Shown: piece after piece, positions 1 through 16,647 of the stretch
Layout of the letters: the number at the start of each line of letters is the position of its first letter
Position numbering within the stretch: the stretch's first letter is position 1
Origin: Hypomesus transpacificus
Taxonomy: Eukaryota > Chordata > Actinopteri > Osmeriformes > Osmeridae
Direction of reading: 5' to 3'
DNA: 64,000 bases
NCBI RefSeq assembly: GCF_021917145.1
Contig: NC_061066.1
Span: 9,274,685-9,338,684, forward strand
The notes under the pieces: model-generated
Database searches by the model: none
What the model saw: the letters and a program-made list of their open reading frames with translations, nothing else
What the model was told of the DNA's origin: nothing
Made by a program: the position numbers and the translations under genes

Positions 1-2200
1 TAGCCTTTCTGATGAGATCGAGACATTATCTCACACACATCCAGCAAGGACCTGTTGCTAGGTAGAAGAGTAAGGTACACAGGAGTTTACACACAGACAC
101 AAACCTCGGTAGATTAAGAAGGATTAAACACGCCGCTATAAAGCATACAGTCATCTAATACATCAAACTATAAAATCCATATGATGACTGAGAATAAGTT
201 ACCATTAAGAAGTCATGTGAGCAACAAGCTGTGTTTGCGTGTTCTGCGTGCACTGTGGTGACGTTTGCCAAACTGACGCTCTGGTTTGTTTTCAATAGAA
301 CACTTTGCTTTCAACACTGCTAACCGCTCTGGATAAGAGCGTCTGTTAAATGACTAAATGCTAACCTTGAGGAGGCTGATGCTGCTGCCACTTATTAACA
401 CATCAAAGCCCTGCGCACAACCTTTACCTAACGCAGATGTGAACACTGGCCTCTCATTGGCTAGCTTCCTCCTCTCCCTGCATCTATCTATCTCTCTCCT
501 CCCCCTGCAAATCTCTATCTCTCTCCTCCCTCTCCAGTTCCATGCTTCCATTCCTCTAAATTCCGTCTACTTCTCCCTCAGTGTGTTAGGACTTCTCTCT
601 CTCCTCTCTCTCTCCTCTCTCTCTCCTCTCTCTCTCCTCTCTCTCTCCTCTCTCTCTCCTCTCTCTTTAGAGGTGGCAGGATAACTTGGATTGACCCTCT
701 AAATGACCGGAGGATTTCAAAGCAACTAACCCTAATGAGGTAAATGTTTTTCTTCTTCCAACATTACAATGTTTTACCTGGAGGCTTGGGTGCTAGTAAC
801 ATTTCACAAAACAATTTAAACTTTTTACAAGAAAGGATAAGAAGTTTTAACTAAGTCACCACCCTTTCAACTAGCAGAAAATTCATACTTTTTGTATTGC
901 AACTGTGTTGTCAGTTCCTGGGCATGTTGCTGCACTGAGATGACAGGTTTTAATGTCGCTGCAATAAGATGACTGGTTTTAATGTTGCTGCAATGAGATG
1001 ACTGGTTTTAATGTTGCTGCAATGAGATGACTGGTTTTAATGTTGCTGCAATGAGATGACTGGTTTTAATTTCACTAGACTAACCGTTGTCTATTGAAGC
1101 AGAATTAAGCCTGATGACCAGTGAATAACACAGACTGTTTCCATGGTATATTATGGGATGGAGGGCTGAGTGTTTCCATGGTATATTATGGGATGGAGAG
1201 AGAACCCCAGACCCACAGGCCCTTTCAACAGTGTCCAGGATGTAGACATGTTATTTACATCCTTGTGTGTGCATGCAGACTAACCCCACACATCATCACA
1301 CACTTCAAATAGCACACTTACATTTACATAACACCCTTCAGAGGAAGAAGGTTGCTTGGCAAACAATTTGGATAGATTTGAGTGTCACATGTAGCAATCA
1401 TCCTGGTTGTAAAAACACATCCATAAAACATGAACACATGAAACATTCGATGAGAGATCTGTGTTCTGACTATTCACGATATGACAAAATATCATGATGT
1501 GACAAAATATCAGACTTGAACCAAATATAAGGCTGAGATACACAAGCGTTAGGGATAGATAGATGCAAAGAAATAGTTGTATTATTCTGATAGATCACAA
1601 CCAGTTCAGAGTGGCTATTAGTGAGGAAAGCAGCCGTGTCCCTCCCACAAGAGACAGGTGTGTGATGTTAACTTGGTCCACTAAGTATGCTCATAATGCC
1701 ACCAAGGTCGACCATGGGCTCTCAAAGAGAAGGACATCACTAACCCTAACCCAGAGAAGGACATCACTAACCCTAACCCAGAGAAGGACATCAGTAACCC
1801 TAACCATTTTCACAAACACGCTTTTCTAAAGTGGATGTGTGAAGCGGTGAGCACAGCCAACAATATGCGTCTGCCTGCCAAGTATGTCATTTACAATGTA
1901 AACTATTCACATTGATAACTGTGAAGCCTGGGATATACACTGACACTACTATATCTAATTTAAGGATAAATATGATTGTTTATCATATTGTCACATTACC
2001 TGTGATCTAAAACAGTTATGAGAGGGGATAAAAAAAATGGATAATTTTCATTTTTGTCAACATTCTGCCCTAACTCAAACTGTTATTTTCCCTCTCGTCA
2101 CTGGGGTCCATCAGGGATTCTCTCTGTTCTCCCTCTCAAAGCCGGTTTAATGTCAAGCTACCGAAGCTGCTCTAACAAGTAGAATCACCTGCTGCCAACA
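1..2200. other. Gene-free left flank
   Basis: I see no gene here. Short open frames lie in simple sequence and have no recognisable protein similarity. The stretch holds a CTCTCTCTCCT microsatellite at about 590-668, five copies of a roughly 29-bp unit (core GCAATGAGATGACTGG) at about 925-1075, a tandem pair around TTCCATGGTATATTATGGGA at 1140-1195, and three copies of a 27-bp unit containing AACCCTAACCC at 1736-1804. A SINE-like core lies at 318-362. Human ANKRD34B has DHFR and MSH3 on this side; neither is visible. Confidence 0.6.
318..362 (-). repeat. SINE-like teleost core repeat (copy 1)
   Basis: Read on the minus strand this gives CATTTAGTCATTTAACAGAC followed by GCTCTTATCCAGAGCG, the conserved core of a dispersed element abundant in teleost genomes. 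Other copies lie at 13676-13731 and 52253-52310 (plus strand). A decayed copy with a tRNA-like tail lies at about 12180-12270, and short pieces at 12533-12555 and 9944-9962. I do not assign a family name. Confidence 0.6.
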
Positions 2201-2204
2201 TCAC

Positions 2205-4425
2205 ACTGCTCCCTGAAACACTCATCACACTCTGCTCCCTCTGAAACACTCATCACACTCTGCTCCCTGAAACACTCATCACACTCTGCTCCCTCTGAAA
2301 CACTCATCACACTCTGCTCCCTCTGAAACACTCATCACACTGCTCCCTGAAACACTCATCACACTCTGCTCCTTCTGAAACACTCATCACACTCTGCTCC
2401 ATCTGAAACACTCATCACACTCTGCTCCCTCTGAAACACTCATCACACTCTGCTCCCTGAAACACTCATCACACTCTGCTCCCTGAAACACTCATCACAC
2501 TCTGCTCCTTCTGAAACACTCATCACACTCTGCTCCATCTGAAACACTCATCACACTCTGCTCCCTGAAACACTCATCACACTCTGCTCCCTGAAACACT
2601 CATCACACTCTGCTCCTTCTGAAACACTCATCACACTCTGCTCCCTGAAACACTCATCACACTCTGCTCCCTGAAACACTCATCACACTTTGCTCCCTGA
2701 AACACTCATCACACTCTGCTCCCTCTGAAACACTCATCACACTCTGCTCCCTGAAACACTCATCACACTCTGCTCCCTCTGAAACACTCAACACACTCTG
2801 CTCCTTCTGAAACACATCACACTCTGCTCCCTCTGAAACACTCATCACACTCTGCTCCCTGAAACACTCATCACACTCTGCTCCCTAAAACACTCATCAC
2901 ACGCTGCTCTCTGAAACACTCATCACACTCTGCTCCTTCTGAAACACTCATCACACTCTGCTCCCTGAAACACTCATCACACTCTATTCCCTGAAACACT
3001 TATCACACTCTGCTCCCTCTGAAACACTCATCACACTCTGCTCCCACTCTGCTCCTTCTGAAACTGAAACACTCATCACACTCTGCTCCCTGAAACACTC
3101 ATCACACTCTGCTCCCTCTGAAACACTCATCACACTCTGCTCCCTGAAACACTCATCACACTCTGCTCCCTCTGAAACACTCATCACACTCTGCTCCCTG
3201 AAACACTCATCACACTCTGCTCCCTCTGAAACACTCATCACACTCTGCTCCCTGAAACACTCATCACACTCTGCTCCCTGAAACACTCATCACACTCTGC
3301 TCCCTCTGAAACACTCATCACACTCTGCTCCCTGAAACACTCATCACACTCTGCTCCCTCTGAAACACTCATCACACTCTGCTCCCTCTGAAACACTCAT
3401 CACACTGCTCCCTGAAACACTCATCACACTCTGCTCCTTCTGAAACACTCATCACACTCTGCTCCATCTGAAACACTCATCACACTCTGCTCCCTCTGAA
3501 ACACTCATCACACTCTGCTCCCTGAAACACTCATCACACTCTGCTCCCTGAAACACTCATCACACTCTGCTCCTTCTGAAACACTCATCACACTCTGCTC
3601 CATCTGAAACACTCATCACACTCTGCTCCCTGAAACACTCATCACACTCTGCTCCTTCTGAAACACTCATCACACTCTGCTCCCTGAAACACTCATCACA
3701 CTCTGCTCCCTGAAACACTCATCACACTTTGCTCCCTGAAACACTCATCACACTCTGCTCCCTCTGAAACACTCATCACACTCTGCTCCCTGAAACACTC
3801 ATCACACTCTGCTCCCTCTGAAACACTCAACACACTCTGCTCCTTCTGAAACACATCACACTCTGCTCCCTCTGAAACACTCATCACACTCTGCTCCCTG
3901 AAACACTCATCACACTCTGCTCCCTAAAACACTCATCACACGCTGCTCTCTGCTCATCACACTGAAACACTCATCACACTCTGCTCCCTAAAACACTCAT
4001 CACACGCTGCTCTCTGAAACACTCATCACACTCTGCTCCTTCTGAAACACTCATCACACTCTGCTCCCTGAAACACTCATCACACTCTATTCCCTGAAAC
4101 ACTCATCACACTCTGCTCCCCTGAAACACTCATCACACTCTGCTCCCTGAAACACTCATCACACTCTGCTCCCTCTGAAACACTCATCACACTCTGCTCC
4201 CTGAAACACTCATCACACTCTGCTCCCTCTGAAACACTCATCACACTCTGCTCCCTGAAACACTCATCACACTCTGCTCCCTCTGAAACACTCATCACAC
4301 TCTGCTCCCTGAAACACTCATCACACTCTGCTCCCTGAAACACTCATCACACTCTGCTCCCTGAAACACTCATCACACTCTGCTCCCTCTGAAACACTCA
4401 TCACACTCTGTTCCCTCTGAAACTG
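2205..4425. repeat. 2.2-kb minisatellite, 25/28-bp unit
   Basis: About 80 tandem copies of a unit centred on TGAAACACTCATCACACTCT followed by GCTCC. It exists in a 25-bp form (CCTGAAA) and a 28-bp form (CCTCTGAAA). Open frames on the minus strand translate the array and are not genes. The array also has a higher-order structure: the block around 2657-2848 recurs, apparently unchanged, at 3696-3887, an offset of 1039 bp. Confidence 0.95.
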
Positions 4426-4787
4426 GGTACATCTAGCATGAACTTGGATTTTGTCTGTAGCATGGACTAGGGCTGGGTGTTTGAACGTCAATGTAATATT
4501 TGTATAGTGACTGTCTGGGTTACTGAAGTCAAGGCCAGAATAGGCACGCCACGCATCAGTTGATTACTAAGTAGGTGTTTTATGTAACACCTGATTAAAG
4601 AACCATTCAAATGTAATTTCACCTTGAAATGAAAAGCATCTCATAAAAAAGGGACACCCCTTGCTACTTGTGTGTGTACATTGTCTACTGTAGTGTTGCC
4701 ATCCCAACGAAAGTAAATGTTCCAGAACCTCAGAACCACACATAGAACCTAGAAGTGTTCCATAGCAGTGGCAATGAGAACACAGTT

Positions 4788-5085
4788 CTGGGAGGAACAC
4801 AGCCTTCAGAACCTAGCAGGGCCTGGGATTAAGGAGGAACACAGCCTTCAGAACCTAGCAGGGCCTGGGATTAAGGAGGAACACAGCCTTCAGAACCTAG
4901 CAGGGCCTGGGATTAAGGAGAAACACAGCCTTCAGAACCTAGCAGGGCCTGGGATTAAGGAGGAACACAGCCTTCAGAACCTAGCAGGGCCTGGGATTAA
5001 GGAGGAACACAGCCTTCAGAACCTAGCAGGGCCTGGGATTAAGGAGGAACACAGCCTTCAGAACCTAGCAGGGCCTTGGATTAAG
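4788..5085. repeat. 42-bp minisatellite, 7 copies
   Basis: Seven near-identical copies of a 42-bp unit containing CAGAACCTAGCAGGGCCTGG. The period is a multiple of three, so an open frame runs through it. No start context, splice site or homology supports coding, so I treat it as a repeat. Confidence 0.9.
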
Positions 5086-5149
5086 GCCCCTCCGCCTGTG
5101 CACCTACAGGGCTAAACTGATGGATTCCTGAGACCAGCTCAACCTTGCA

Positions 5150-7793
<2,644 letters not shown>

Positions 7794-8705
7794 ACTCTGC
7801 TTGCTCTGCGTTGTGTTGCTGTGTACTTAAGGTGTGATTTGAGATAATACCTTTCATAAAGCTAGTTATTTACCTCTGCTTTGCTGTCAACTACAGTCCG
7901 AATATTGAAGCCCAGGGTTGTCAAGTGTATAAATGTACTGTCTCAAAACGCTGTGGCGGGTATACCTTCACACTCTCGTTCTGACCTGGATGCCTGACCT
8001 CGCCCGGTGACCAGGAGGATATACTCGACAGGGCTGACTTCAGAGTCACGTTCTAATAAATGGTTTTATTCTTTTAAATTATGTGCAATCATTTCAACTA
8101 TTTATGCATCTATTGATATTCTGTTCAATTTTAAAACATGCCATTGAAATATTAGTGGTTTTACAGTTGGAGATGCACAGCTATTGCATGGTTTACTCTG
8201 AAATGCATATGTATGTGGTGGATATACAGAACATCAAACAGCATTCATGACAAAAACAATGCACACTTCCAAAGTCTTATTAATTATTATTATTATTATT
8301 AAGTATAATAGTACAGACATTTTTTTGTTTTTCACCCAGAGCTGAACCATACATGATTCTGGCTGTGATATAACTCTCATCAGCTGTAACAACAGAACCT
8401 TCCTTTTGTGCATCTTTGCTTTAATAAACTGAATTCATTTGACCAAACTTTTCAAGGTGAAACATCTTTTTTAAATGGAAACATTCTCCCTCATTGTGAC
8501 TGTGGCTGCAACACAGGAGTTGCTAATAGCAACATCACTGTCCTACATGGCCTGAATGTGTTTCTCCAGCTATTTCCCGTGGCCCTGGAGGCTGTGACTC
8601 ATTTTTCTCTATAGACATTGTTGGCTCGGTCGCGTCAAGTCTGTTGACAACCAGTATTTCTCTTAGCAACGGTAATTTCAGTCTTTCCTCTACAAAATGG
8701 GATTA
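7794..8705. other. Convergent 3' UTR region of ankrd34b and fam151b
   Basis: AT-rich sequence between two convergent stop codons. It contains AATAAA at 8055-8060 for ankrd34b and an ATT microsatellite near 8285. No further coding frame or RNA gene is recognised. Confidence 0.6.
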
Positions 8706-10780
<2,075 letters not shown>

Positions 10781-11260
10781 TGAGTCTGTAAAATGGTGAA
10801 CGGTTAATTTTCACAAGTTTGTTTGCTTCATATTTTCGACAATATCCGGACATTGTAGAGGACTTTTAATTTGTTGAAAAAATACAGGCAGCTTCCGGAA
10901 AAGTCGCTATACGTTAGCTGGTAGCTTGCAGTAGCTAGTCTGTAGTTAGGTTTACACCCTTACCTGCTGTAAAAGTGGTGGGCGTTTTTAATTTAAAATT
11001 CCAGGATAGGCATAGCACAACTGCTACGGCTAACACAGCAACTATAACACGAAAATGGAGCAAACGAGTTTTACCTAAAATATGTAAAACTCTCATTAAC
11101 TTTGGAATCGGACAGGACCGAAACAGACGGCAGACTGTGGCAGTGCGCTTTGGCGCATGTGTTTGTGGGATATGTAGTTTAACATTCCTGACTGGATGAA
11201 CGTAATGTCCGAGAAGCCGCGCAGACAAGTGTAATCAAAGGAGGGAGGGAATACACATTT
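10781..11260 (-). promoter_or_regulatory. Probable fam151b promoter / 5' UTR
   Basis: About 480 bp upstream of the fam151b start, with no other coding signal. It separates fam151b from the 3' end of ccdc125, which lies on the same strand. Inferred from position only; no TATA box or defined start site was identified. Confidence 0.35.
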
Positions 11261-11814
11261 ATTAGTGACGTGAAGATTTGATTGGCACAGACAATTGTTC
11301 CATTAAAAAGGAGTTAGAGAGATTAATACATCATTTATTTTATGTCCCTGACATTTACATGACATACAATGCTTTTGATATAGGCTAACAGGACTCCTGG
11401 CCCAACACAACCATCCGTCAGTTTAAGTAATAGTTGCCATAATCATGTATAAAAAACTGAAAATGATATTCTACTGAACAAAAGCAATAGGTCAGTCTCT
11501 CCATTGATGCCAACTTTTAGTTTGTTAACATTTTTTTCAAAAAAATTCTGTGTCTGGAAAAAGTGTATTGTATATATATATGGCAGGACATGAATAGGTG
11601 GAAACTTTATGGTGAAACAAAAACATGATTTCAGAAAGTTATATAACATAGGGCAACTTCAATTTACCTTCGGGCATGTAAACAATTTTTAAAGGCTCTA
11701 ATATGATCATGATCTTCTACCACATCTCCTCTTGTCGGGCAATGACACACCTTCATCCATCTGTCCACCAAGCATCATCCACTACCCCCCTCTCTGCTGA
11801 TGAGTCACCCAGCA

Positions 11815-13844
11815 TCATCCACTACCCCCCTCTCTGCTGATGGGTCCCCCAGTATCAAGACCTGACTCTAGGATATGTTTGGTGCTGTCCTGGCCTCTGA
11901 AATCGTGCTGGAGGTTTGAGTCTGACGTTGTTCCCTGACATGGATCCTGGGCATGGTTTAAAATGTGTTGACCGGAATCAGCACAGTGTCTGGTGTCCTG
12001 GTGTGGGGGGTTCTGCAGCCGTCTCTCCAGTTTGTCTGCGTTGTGAGCAAGCATGAGGATAACCTTCCTCTGGTGGGCTAACGCCTCCTCCTTATCATTC
12101 AACTACAAGGAGACAAAGCCCCAAAACGGATGGAGTTCAATGGAGCAGGTGGTAATTATAGACACTAGTAGCATGCATAATAATAATGTATTCATTCAAC
12201 AGTTGCTTTAGTCCAAAGCAAAGCACACCAGGAATTGAACATGTGCTCTAACCACTCAGCTATACCCTCTACCACTGAGTGAACCGTGACCTTGTGTGTG
12301 AGTGACCTTTGCCCCCGGTGTGTGAGTGACCATTGCCCCCGGTGTGTGAGCTACCTTGTCCAGCAGGCTGTGCAGGGTATCGATGGGGGGGTGGAGCCTC
12401 CGGCCCTCAGCGCTGGAAGGCAGCAGGGCTCTCAGTCTCTGGCCCACACCGGACGAGTTGCTCTTACTCACACCTGGAACCAACACACATCGACTCACAA
12501 AAATGATTCATATTTCACCACAAATAATAGTAATGTGTTCATTTAGCAGACACATAGCATATACATTGGATACACTGCCAAATGATAAAAGACCATGACA
12601 GTCAAGCCACACCTCCTTCAGTCTTGTGTGAGTGGAACTTCCTGTCTGTGTCAGCCAAAAGCAGGAAGTGATCACTCCTTCTCTGCAGCTGCTGTTCAAA
12701 GGCGATTCTAAAAGCATCCGCAACCATCACAGCCTCTTCCCTCCTCCTGCTCTGGGACTCCACCTACACACACACAAGGATTTAGGATATTCATGATACA
12801 ACAATCAGCATTATTTCCCTTGAAGGCCAAATACAGTAGAAAGAACCAATCAGTTAAAATAACCAAAAGCACAGTCAGGACAGAGCTAGGTTGCATACTT
12901 CCTGTGTGAGCTGCAGCAGGTGTTTCTTGGCGGTACGGGCACAAGGGCAGGGCTCCCTCTCCGCACGGCACAGACACGCCCCCAACACCGCCGACTGGAC
13001 AGGCAAGGACCAAACGGAGGAAAGATAACTTTTTAAATGTATTTGCAGCATGTCTCTGTTAGAGCTGTGCTCTTCTGCAGCATGCAACATGTCTCTGTTA
13101 GAGCTGTGCAGGGTGTCCCCTTCCCTCCCTCCCTCCCCCCTCACGTCCAGGGTGTCCCCTTCCCTCCCTCCCTCCCCCCCTCACATCCAGGGTGTCCCCT
13201 TCCCTCGCCTCCCTCCGTCCCTCACCTCCAGGGTGTCCCCCTCTCCTGCCTCCCTCACCTCCAGGGTGTCCCCCTCTCCTGCCTCCCTCACCTCCAGGGT
13301 GTCCCCCTCTCCTCCCTCCCTCACCTCCAGGGTGTCCCCCTCTCCTGCCTCCCTCACCTCCAGGGTGTCCCCCTCTCCTGCCTCCCTCACCTCCAGGGTG
13401 TCCCCCTCTCCTGCCTCCCTCACCTCCAGGGTGTCAGCCTCTCCTGCCTCCCTCACCTCCAGGGTATCAGCCTCTCCTGCCTGGCCACAGAGAAGCCTGG
13501 TCCCCTGGATTGCCCTCTGCTCTCTGACCCCCAACGTGGCCACCAGCTCCAGACACTGCTGGCTGAGAGCTACACACACACACACACGGTCATTTTGAAA
13601 TACTTAATGATTACTCTCTTTGTTGTACCTAGTGAAGTACTTCATGTTTATTCTCTCCACCTAGTGCATAGGACACTTTACATTTACAGTATGCATTTAG
13701 CAGACGCTTTTATCCAAAGCGACTTCCAAAAGAGAGCTTTACACTGTCATACTCACTGTAATTCTCAGACCTCAGGGCCTGTAGCTCCGCCCCCCGCTGG
13801 GCCAAGCTGTCACTCAGGGCCTGGTTCTCAGAGCAGACCCTGCC

Positions 13845-13886
<42 letters not shown>

Positions 13887-16647
13887 ACTCACATAAACTG
13901 ACCAATCAAATCAAACCAAACCCAGAGTGCCATTCCTTGTAAGCTCATGTGAAAGTGGAAGACATTTATAAATTCAACCCAACTTACAGTAATCTTTTCC
14001 ATGATTTATAATAATAAGTGAATCATTTAAATAATCTAAATGTGGTGCACACCTGTTGTGCTTGTGATCCCATGACTGTGCACAGTTCTTGAACTGGTCC
14101 TGGTTGAACATGATCTCCCACTGCAGCACATTCACTTCCTGTCAAGGACAAATACAGGAAATGATAAATCTCTAGTGAAACAATAAAATTGGACATCAAC
14201 ATTACCTTTAACATTGGACTAGTGGTATGCTACGATCTACAGACCTGTGACTGTACTGTGTATCTAACCCTGACCCTATGTCAACAGACCAAACCTTTAT
14301 TTAAGATGACTTGGGCTTGGCGGTTACCACCCTGACCCACACAGACCTTCTCTAAGGCCTTGGTCCTCTCTTCACTCTTCAGCTGCAGCCTCCTGCTGTG
14401 CGAAGTGGCCTTGTCCAGGATGGCCTGCAGGGTCAGGGTTAGACACACAGTAGAGACACAGGTCAGGGTTAGGGTTAGACACACAGTAGAGACACAGGTC
14501 AGGGTTAGGGTAGATCAAAGGCCTTGTCCAGGATGGCCTGCAGGAGACCCATCAGCACATCATACTGAGATGTGGTTTAAGTTACAATGAATCAGGAGGT
14601 GAGGAGATGGGGGGGTTACCTGTCCCTGCAGGATCTTCAGAGCTTCCTGTTTTCCTTCAAGGTGTCGATGCTTCACCTCTAGCTCACAGCGGAGTAGCGC
14701 CACCTCCTGGACATTTGAATCATTTAGAAAGAACAGCAGAGACATGCTGCAGAAGAGCACAACTCTAACTGTATTCTTGTGATCAGAGCCAAGGAACGGA
14801 ATGTATTTACTAGACACAGTGTAAAGTTACCACATCTCAGCTACCAGGCACAGTGTAAAGTAACCACCTCTCAGCTACCAGACACAGTGTAAAGTAACCA
14901 CATATCAGCTACCAGGCACAGTGTAAGGTAACCACATCTCAGCTACCAGACACAGTGTAAAGTAACCACATCTCAGCTACAGACACAGTGTAAAGTAACC
15001 ACATCTCAGCTACCAGGCAAAGTGTAAAGTAACCACTTCTCAGCTAACAGACACAGTGTAAAGTAACATCTCAGCTACAAGACACAGTGTAAAGTAACAT
15101 CTCAGCTACAAGACACAGTGTAAAGTAACCACATCTCACCTACCAGACACAGTGACTGCAACAGTAATATTACCTCCTTTAACAAGGTGAATACAAAACA
15201 ACATCTAAGTCTCGATGTGCTAACATAAATAATGATACTACAATTATCCTCACCATTAAAGAATAATCCACTTGTGTACATTGAGTAAAACATAAATGCT
15301 ATAGTTTCATGTTTCTTGAGCTTCAAGAACATTTCCATAAGTGTGTATCTCTCATAATCTCATAGATCAGGGGAAGGACCAACTCCAGATGTGTGTGTGG
15401 TGTGTGTGTGTGGTGTGTGTGTGTGTGGTGTGTGTGTGGTGTGTGTGTGTGTGGTGTGTGTGTGTGGTGTGTGGTGTGTGTGTGTTCCCCACCTCAGACA
15501 GATCCTGCACCTTGTGCCTCAGCTGCTCACTGCTCAGGTCACTCAGGGGCTCTGGACATCAAGGAGAGTGTGTGTTAGAGAGAGAGAATGTTAGAGAGAG
15601 TGTGTGTTAGAGAGAGAGAATGTTAGAGAGAGTGTGTGTGAGAGAGTGTGTGTTAGAGAGAGAGAATGTGTGTGAGAGAGTGTGTGTTAGAGAGGGTGTG
15701 AGAGTGTGTGTGTTAGAGAGAGAGAATGTGTGTGAGAGTGTGTTAGAGAGAGAGAATGTGTTAGAGCGTTTGTGTGTGAGCTGCCCTCTCCAGCTGACAC
15801 ACAGATGTTCAGTCTCCTGATTTCACGTCAGCAAGACACACGTCAGCAAGACACACACACAGAGTAAACACACACCTCAGCAACACACACACACACACAG
15901 AGTAAACACACACCTCAGCAACACACACACACACAGAGTAAACACACACCTCAGCAAGACACACACACACAGAGTAAACACACACCTCAGCAACACACAC
16001 ACACACAGAGTAAACACACGTCAGCAACACACACACAGGAACATCTACATTAACGAAATGCAGTTACCATCTAACCAGAAGTGCAAAAGAACAGGATGTA
16101 TAGTAGGCTATACATTACAGTGTTAATGAAACACATCTGGCATACCTTAATTAGATTTCTGACCAAAAAAGTGGTAATTTCATTGTTGGTGAACCAAGGA
16201 TATAACCAGTTTGTATGGCCATGTTGGCTAGATTATATCAAACAGTAGCAAGACTTCCTCTCATGCTTGTGCCTGTACCTGTATCTCCCTTCACGTGTCT
16301 CTTCCTGTATCTCCTGTGTCTCTGCTTGTGTGTCTGCCTGTATATCTACCTGTATCTCTGCCTGTATCTCTCCAAAACAGAGATGCTTGACACCCTTCAA
16401 GCTCCTCCTTGAACGTTGTGTTCAGACTTCGGCAGGACGTCCAGGTGAAGGCTGCCTCGCTTCCTTGGCTGTCTCCCCTACGGAGCCCCGACCGGGGCAG
16501 CTGCTCCTCCACACTACCCCGGCTGGGCCGAGTTGTCCTGGAGGTTGCCTCAGACCGGAGCCCCCCCCCGTCCCCCAGATCACCCTCCGCCATGTCGTCC
16601 TCAACTGTCCCCCCTCCCGGGGCCTCAGCCCCTTCCGCCCCCTGCAT
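11815..16647 (-). CDS. ccdc125: Coiled-coil domain-containing protein 125
   Basis: Eleven exons in transcript order: 16647-16350, 15551-15493, 14706-14620, 14424-14347, 14138-14053, 13839-13757, 13569-13457, 12994-12899, 12763-12613, 12473-12355 and 12102-11815. They total 485 residues and every phase agrees. Diagnostic blocks are [10 protein letters not shown] (N-terminus), [84 protein letters not shown] and [13 protein letters not shown], all matching vertebrate CCDC125 in order. Most of the centre is predicted coiled coil. Human CCDC125 (Kenae, about 511 aa) is reported to affect cell motility through Rho-family signalling. The exon 1 donor at 16349 is the least certain: it lies in a CTGTATCT repeat and was chosen because it restores the phase. 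Exon 7 ends inside a 33-bp array carrying eight equivalent donors. The 3' UTR probably ends near 11333. Confidence 0.92.
12180..12270 (+). repeat. Decayed tRNA-like SINE fragment
   Basis: Reads AGTCCAAAGCAAAGCA, then AATTGAACATGTGCTCTAAC and CACTCAGCTATACC. This resembles the teleost element whose core is at 13676-13731 joined to a degraded tRNA-derived segment (T-loop-like GAATTGAAC, antiparallel CTCAGCTA). It lies in ccdc125 intron 10. Not a functional tRNA: arms and loops are incomplete. Confidence 0.45.
13125..13475. repeat. 33-bp minisatellite containing the ccdc125 exon 7 donor
   Basis: The plus-strand unit is CCTCACCTCCAGGGTGTCCC followed by CCTCTCCTGCCTC. Full donor copies (plus CCTCAC|CTCCAG, minus CTGGAG|GTGAGG) start at about 13220, 13253, 13286, 13319, 13352, 13385, 13418 and 13451, a spacing of 33 bp. 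The last is the real end of exon 7. The minus-strand frame stays open through the array, reading [11 protein letters not shown] per unit. Shorter degenerate units continue to about 13125. Confidence 0.93.
13676..13731 (+). repeat. SINE-like teleost core repeat (copy 2)
   Basis: Contains GCATTTAGCAGACGCTTTTA then TCCAAAGCGACTTCCA, nearly identical to the copy at 52253-52310. It lies in ccdc125 intron 6, just 3' of exon 6 in transcript sense. Confidence 0.7.
14425..14548. repeat. Duplicated acceptor region of ccdc125 exon 4
   Basis: The first 17 bases of exon 4 plus its AG (plus-strand GCCTTGTCCAGGATGGCCTG then CAG, 14408-14430) recur at 14521-14543, offset 113 bp. Between them lie two copies of an ACACAGTAGAGACACAGGTC unit with GGGTTAGGGTTAG. 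The second copy is a pseudo-acceptor upstream of the real exon. Confidence 0.8.
14818..15150. repeat. ~33-bp minisatellite, ccdc125 intron 2
   Basis: About ten copies of a unit containing CACAGTGTAAAGTAACCACA and TCTCAGCTACCAG, with small deletions in some copies. Intronic. Confidence 0.9.
15393..16040. repeat. TG/GA/CA microsatellites around ccdc125 exon 2
   Basis: A TGTGGTGTG tract (about 15393-15486) lies 6 bp from the exon 2 donor. AGAGAGTGTGTGTTAGAG units (about 15565-15770) begin about 15 bp beyond its acceptor. CACAGAGTAAACACACACCT CAGCA units follow at about 15840-16035. Several spurious Cys/Val frames arise from these. Confidence 0.9.

Noticed and set aside
2657-4343. Minus-strand open frames with an EGAECDECFREQSVMSVS repeat
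   Set aside because: They translate the 25/28-bp satellite. The frame depends only on unit length, and there is no start context, splice site or homology.
12215-12275. Possible tRNA gene
   Set aside because: Only fragments of a tRNA-like T-loop and D-arm remain; no full cloverleaf could be drawn. Better explained as a SINE remnant.
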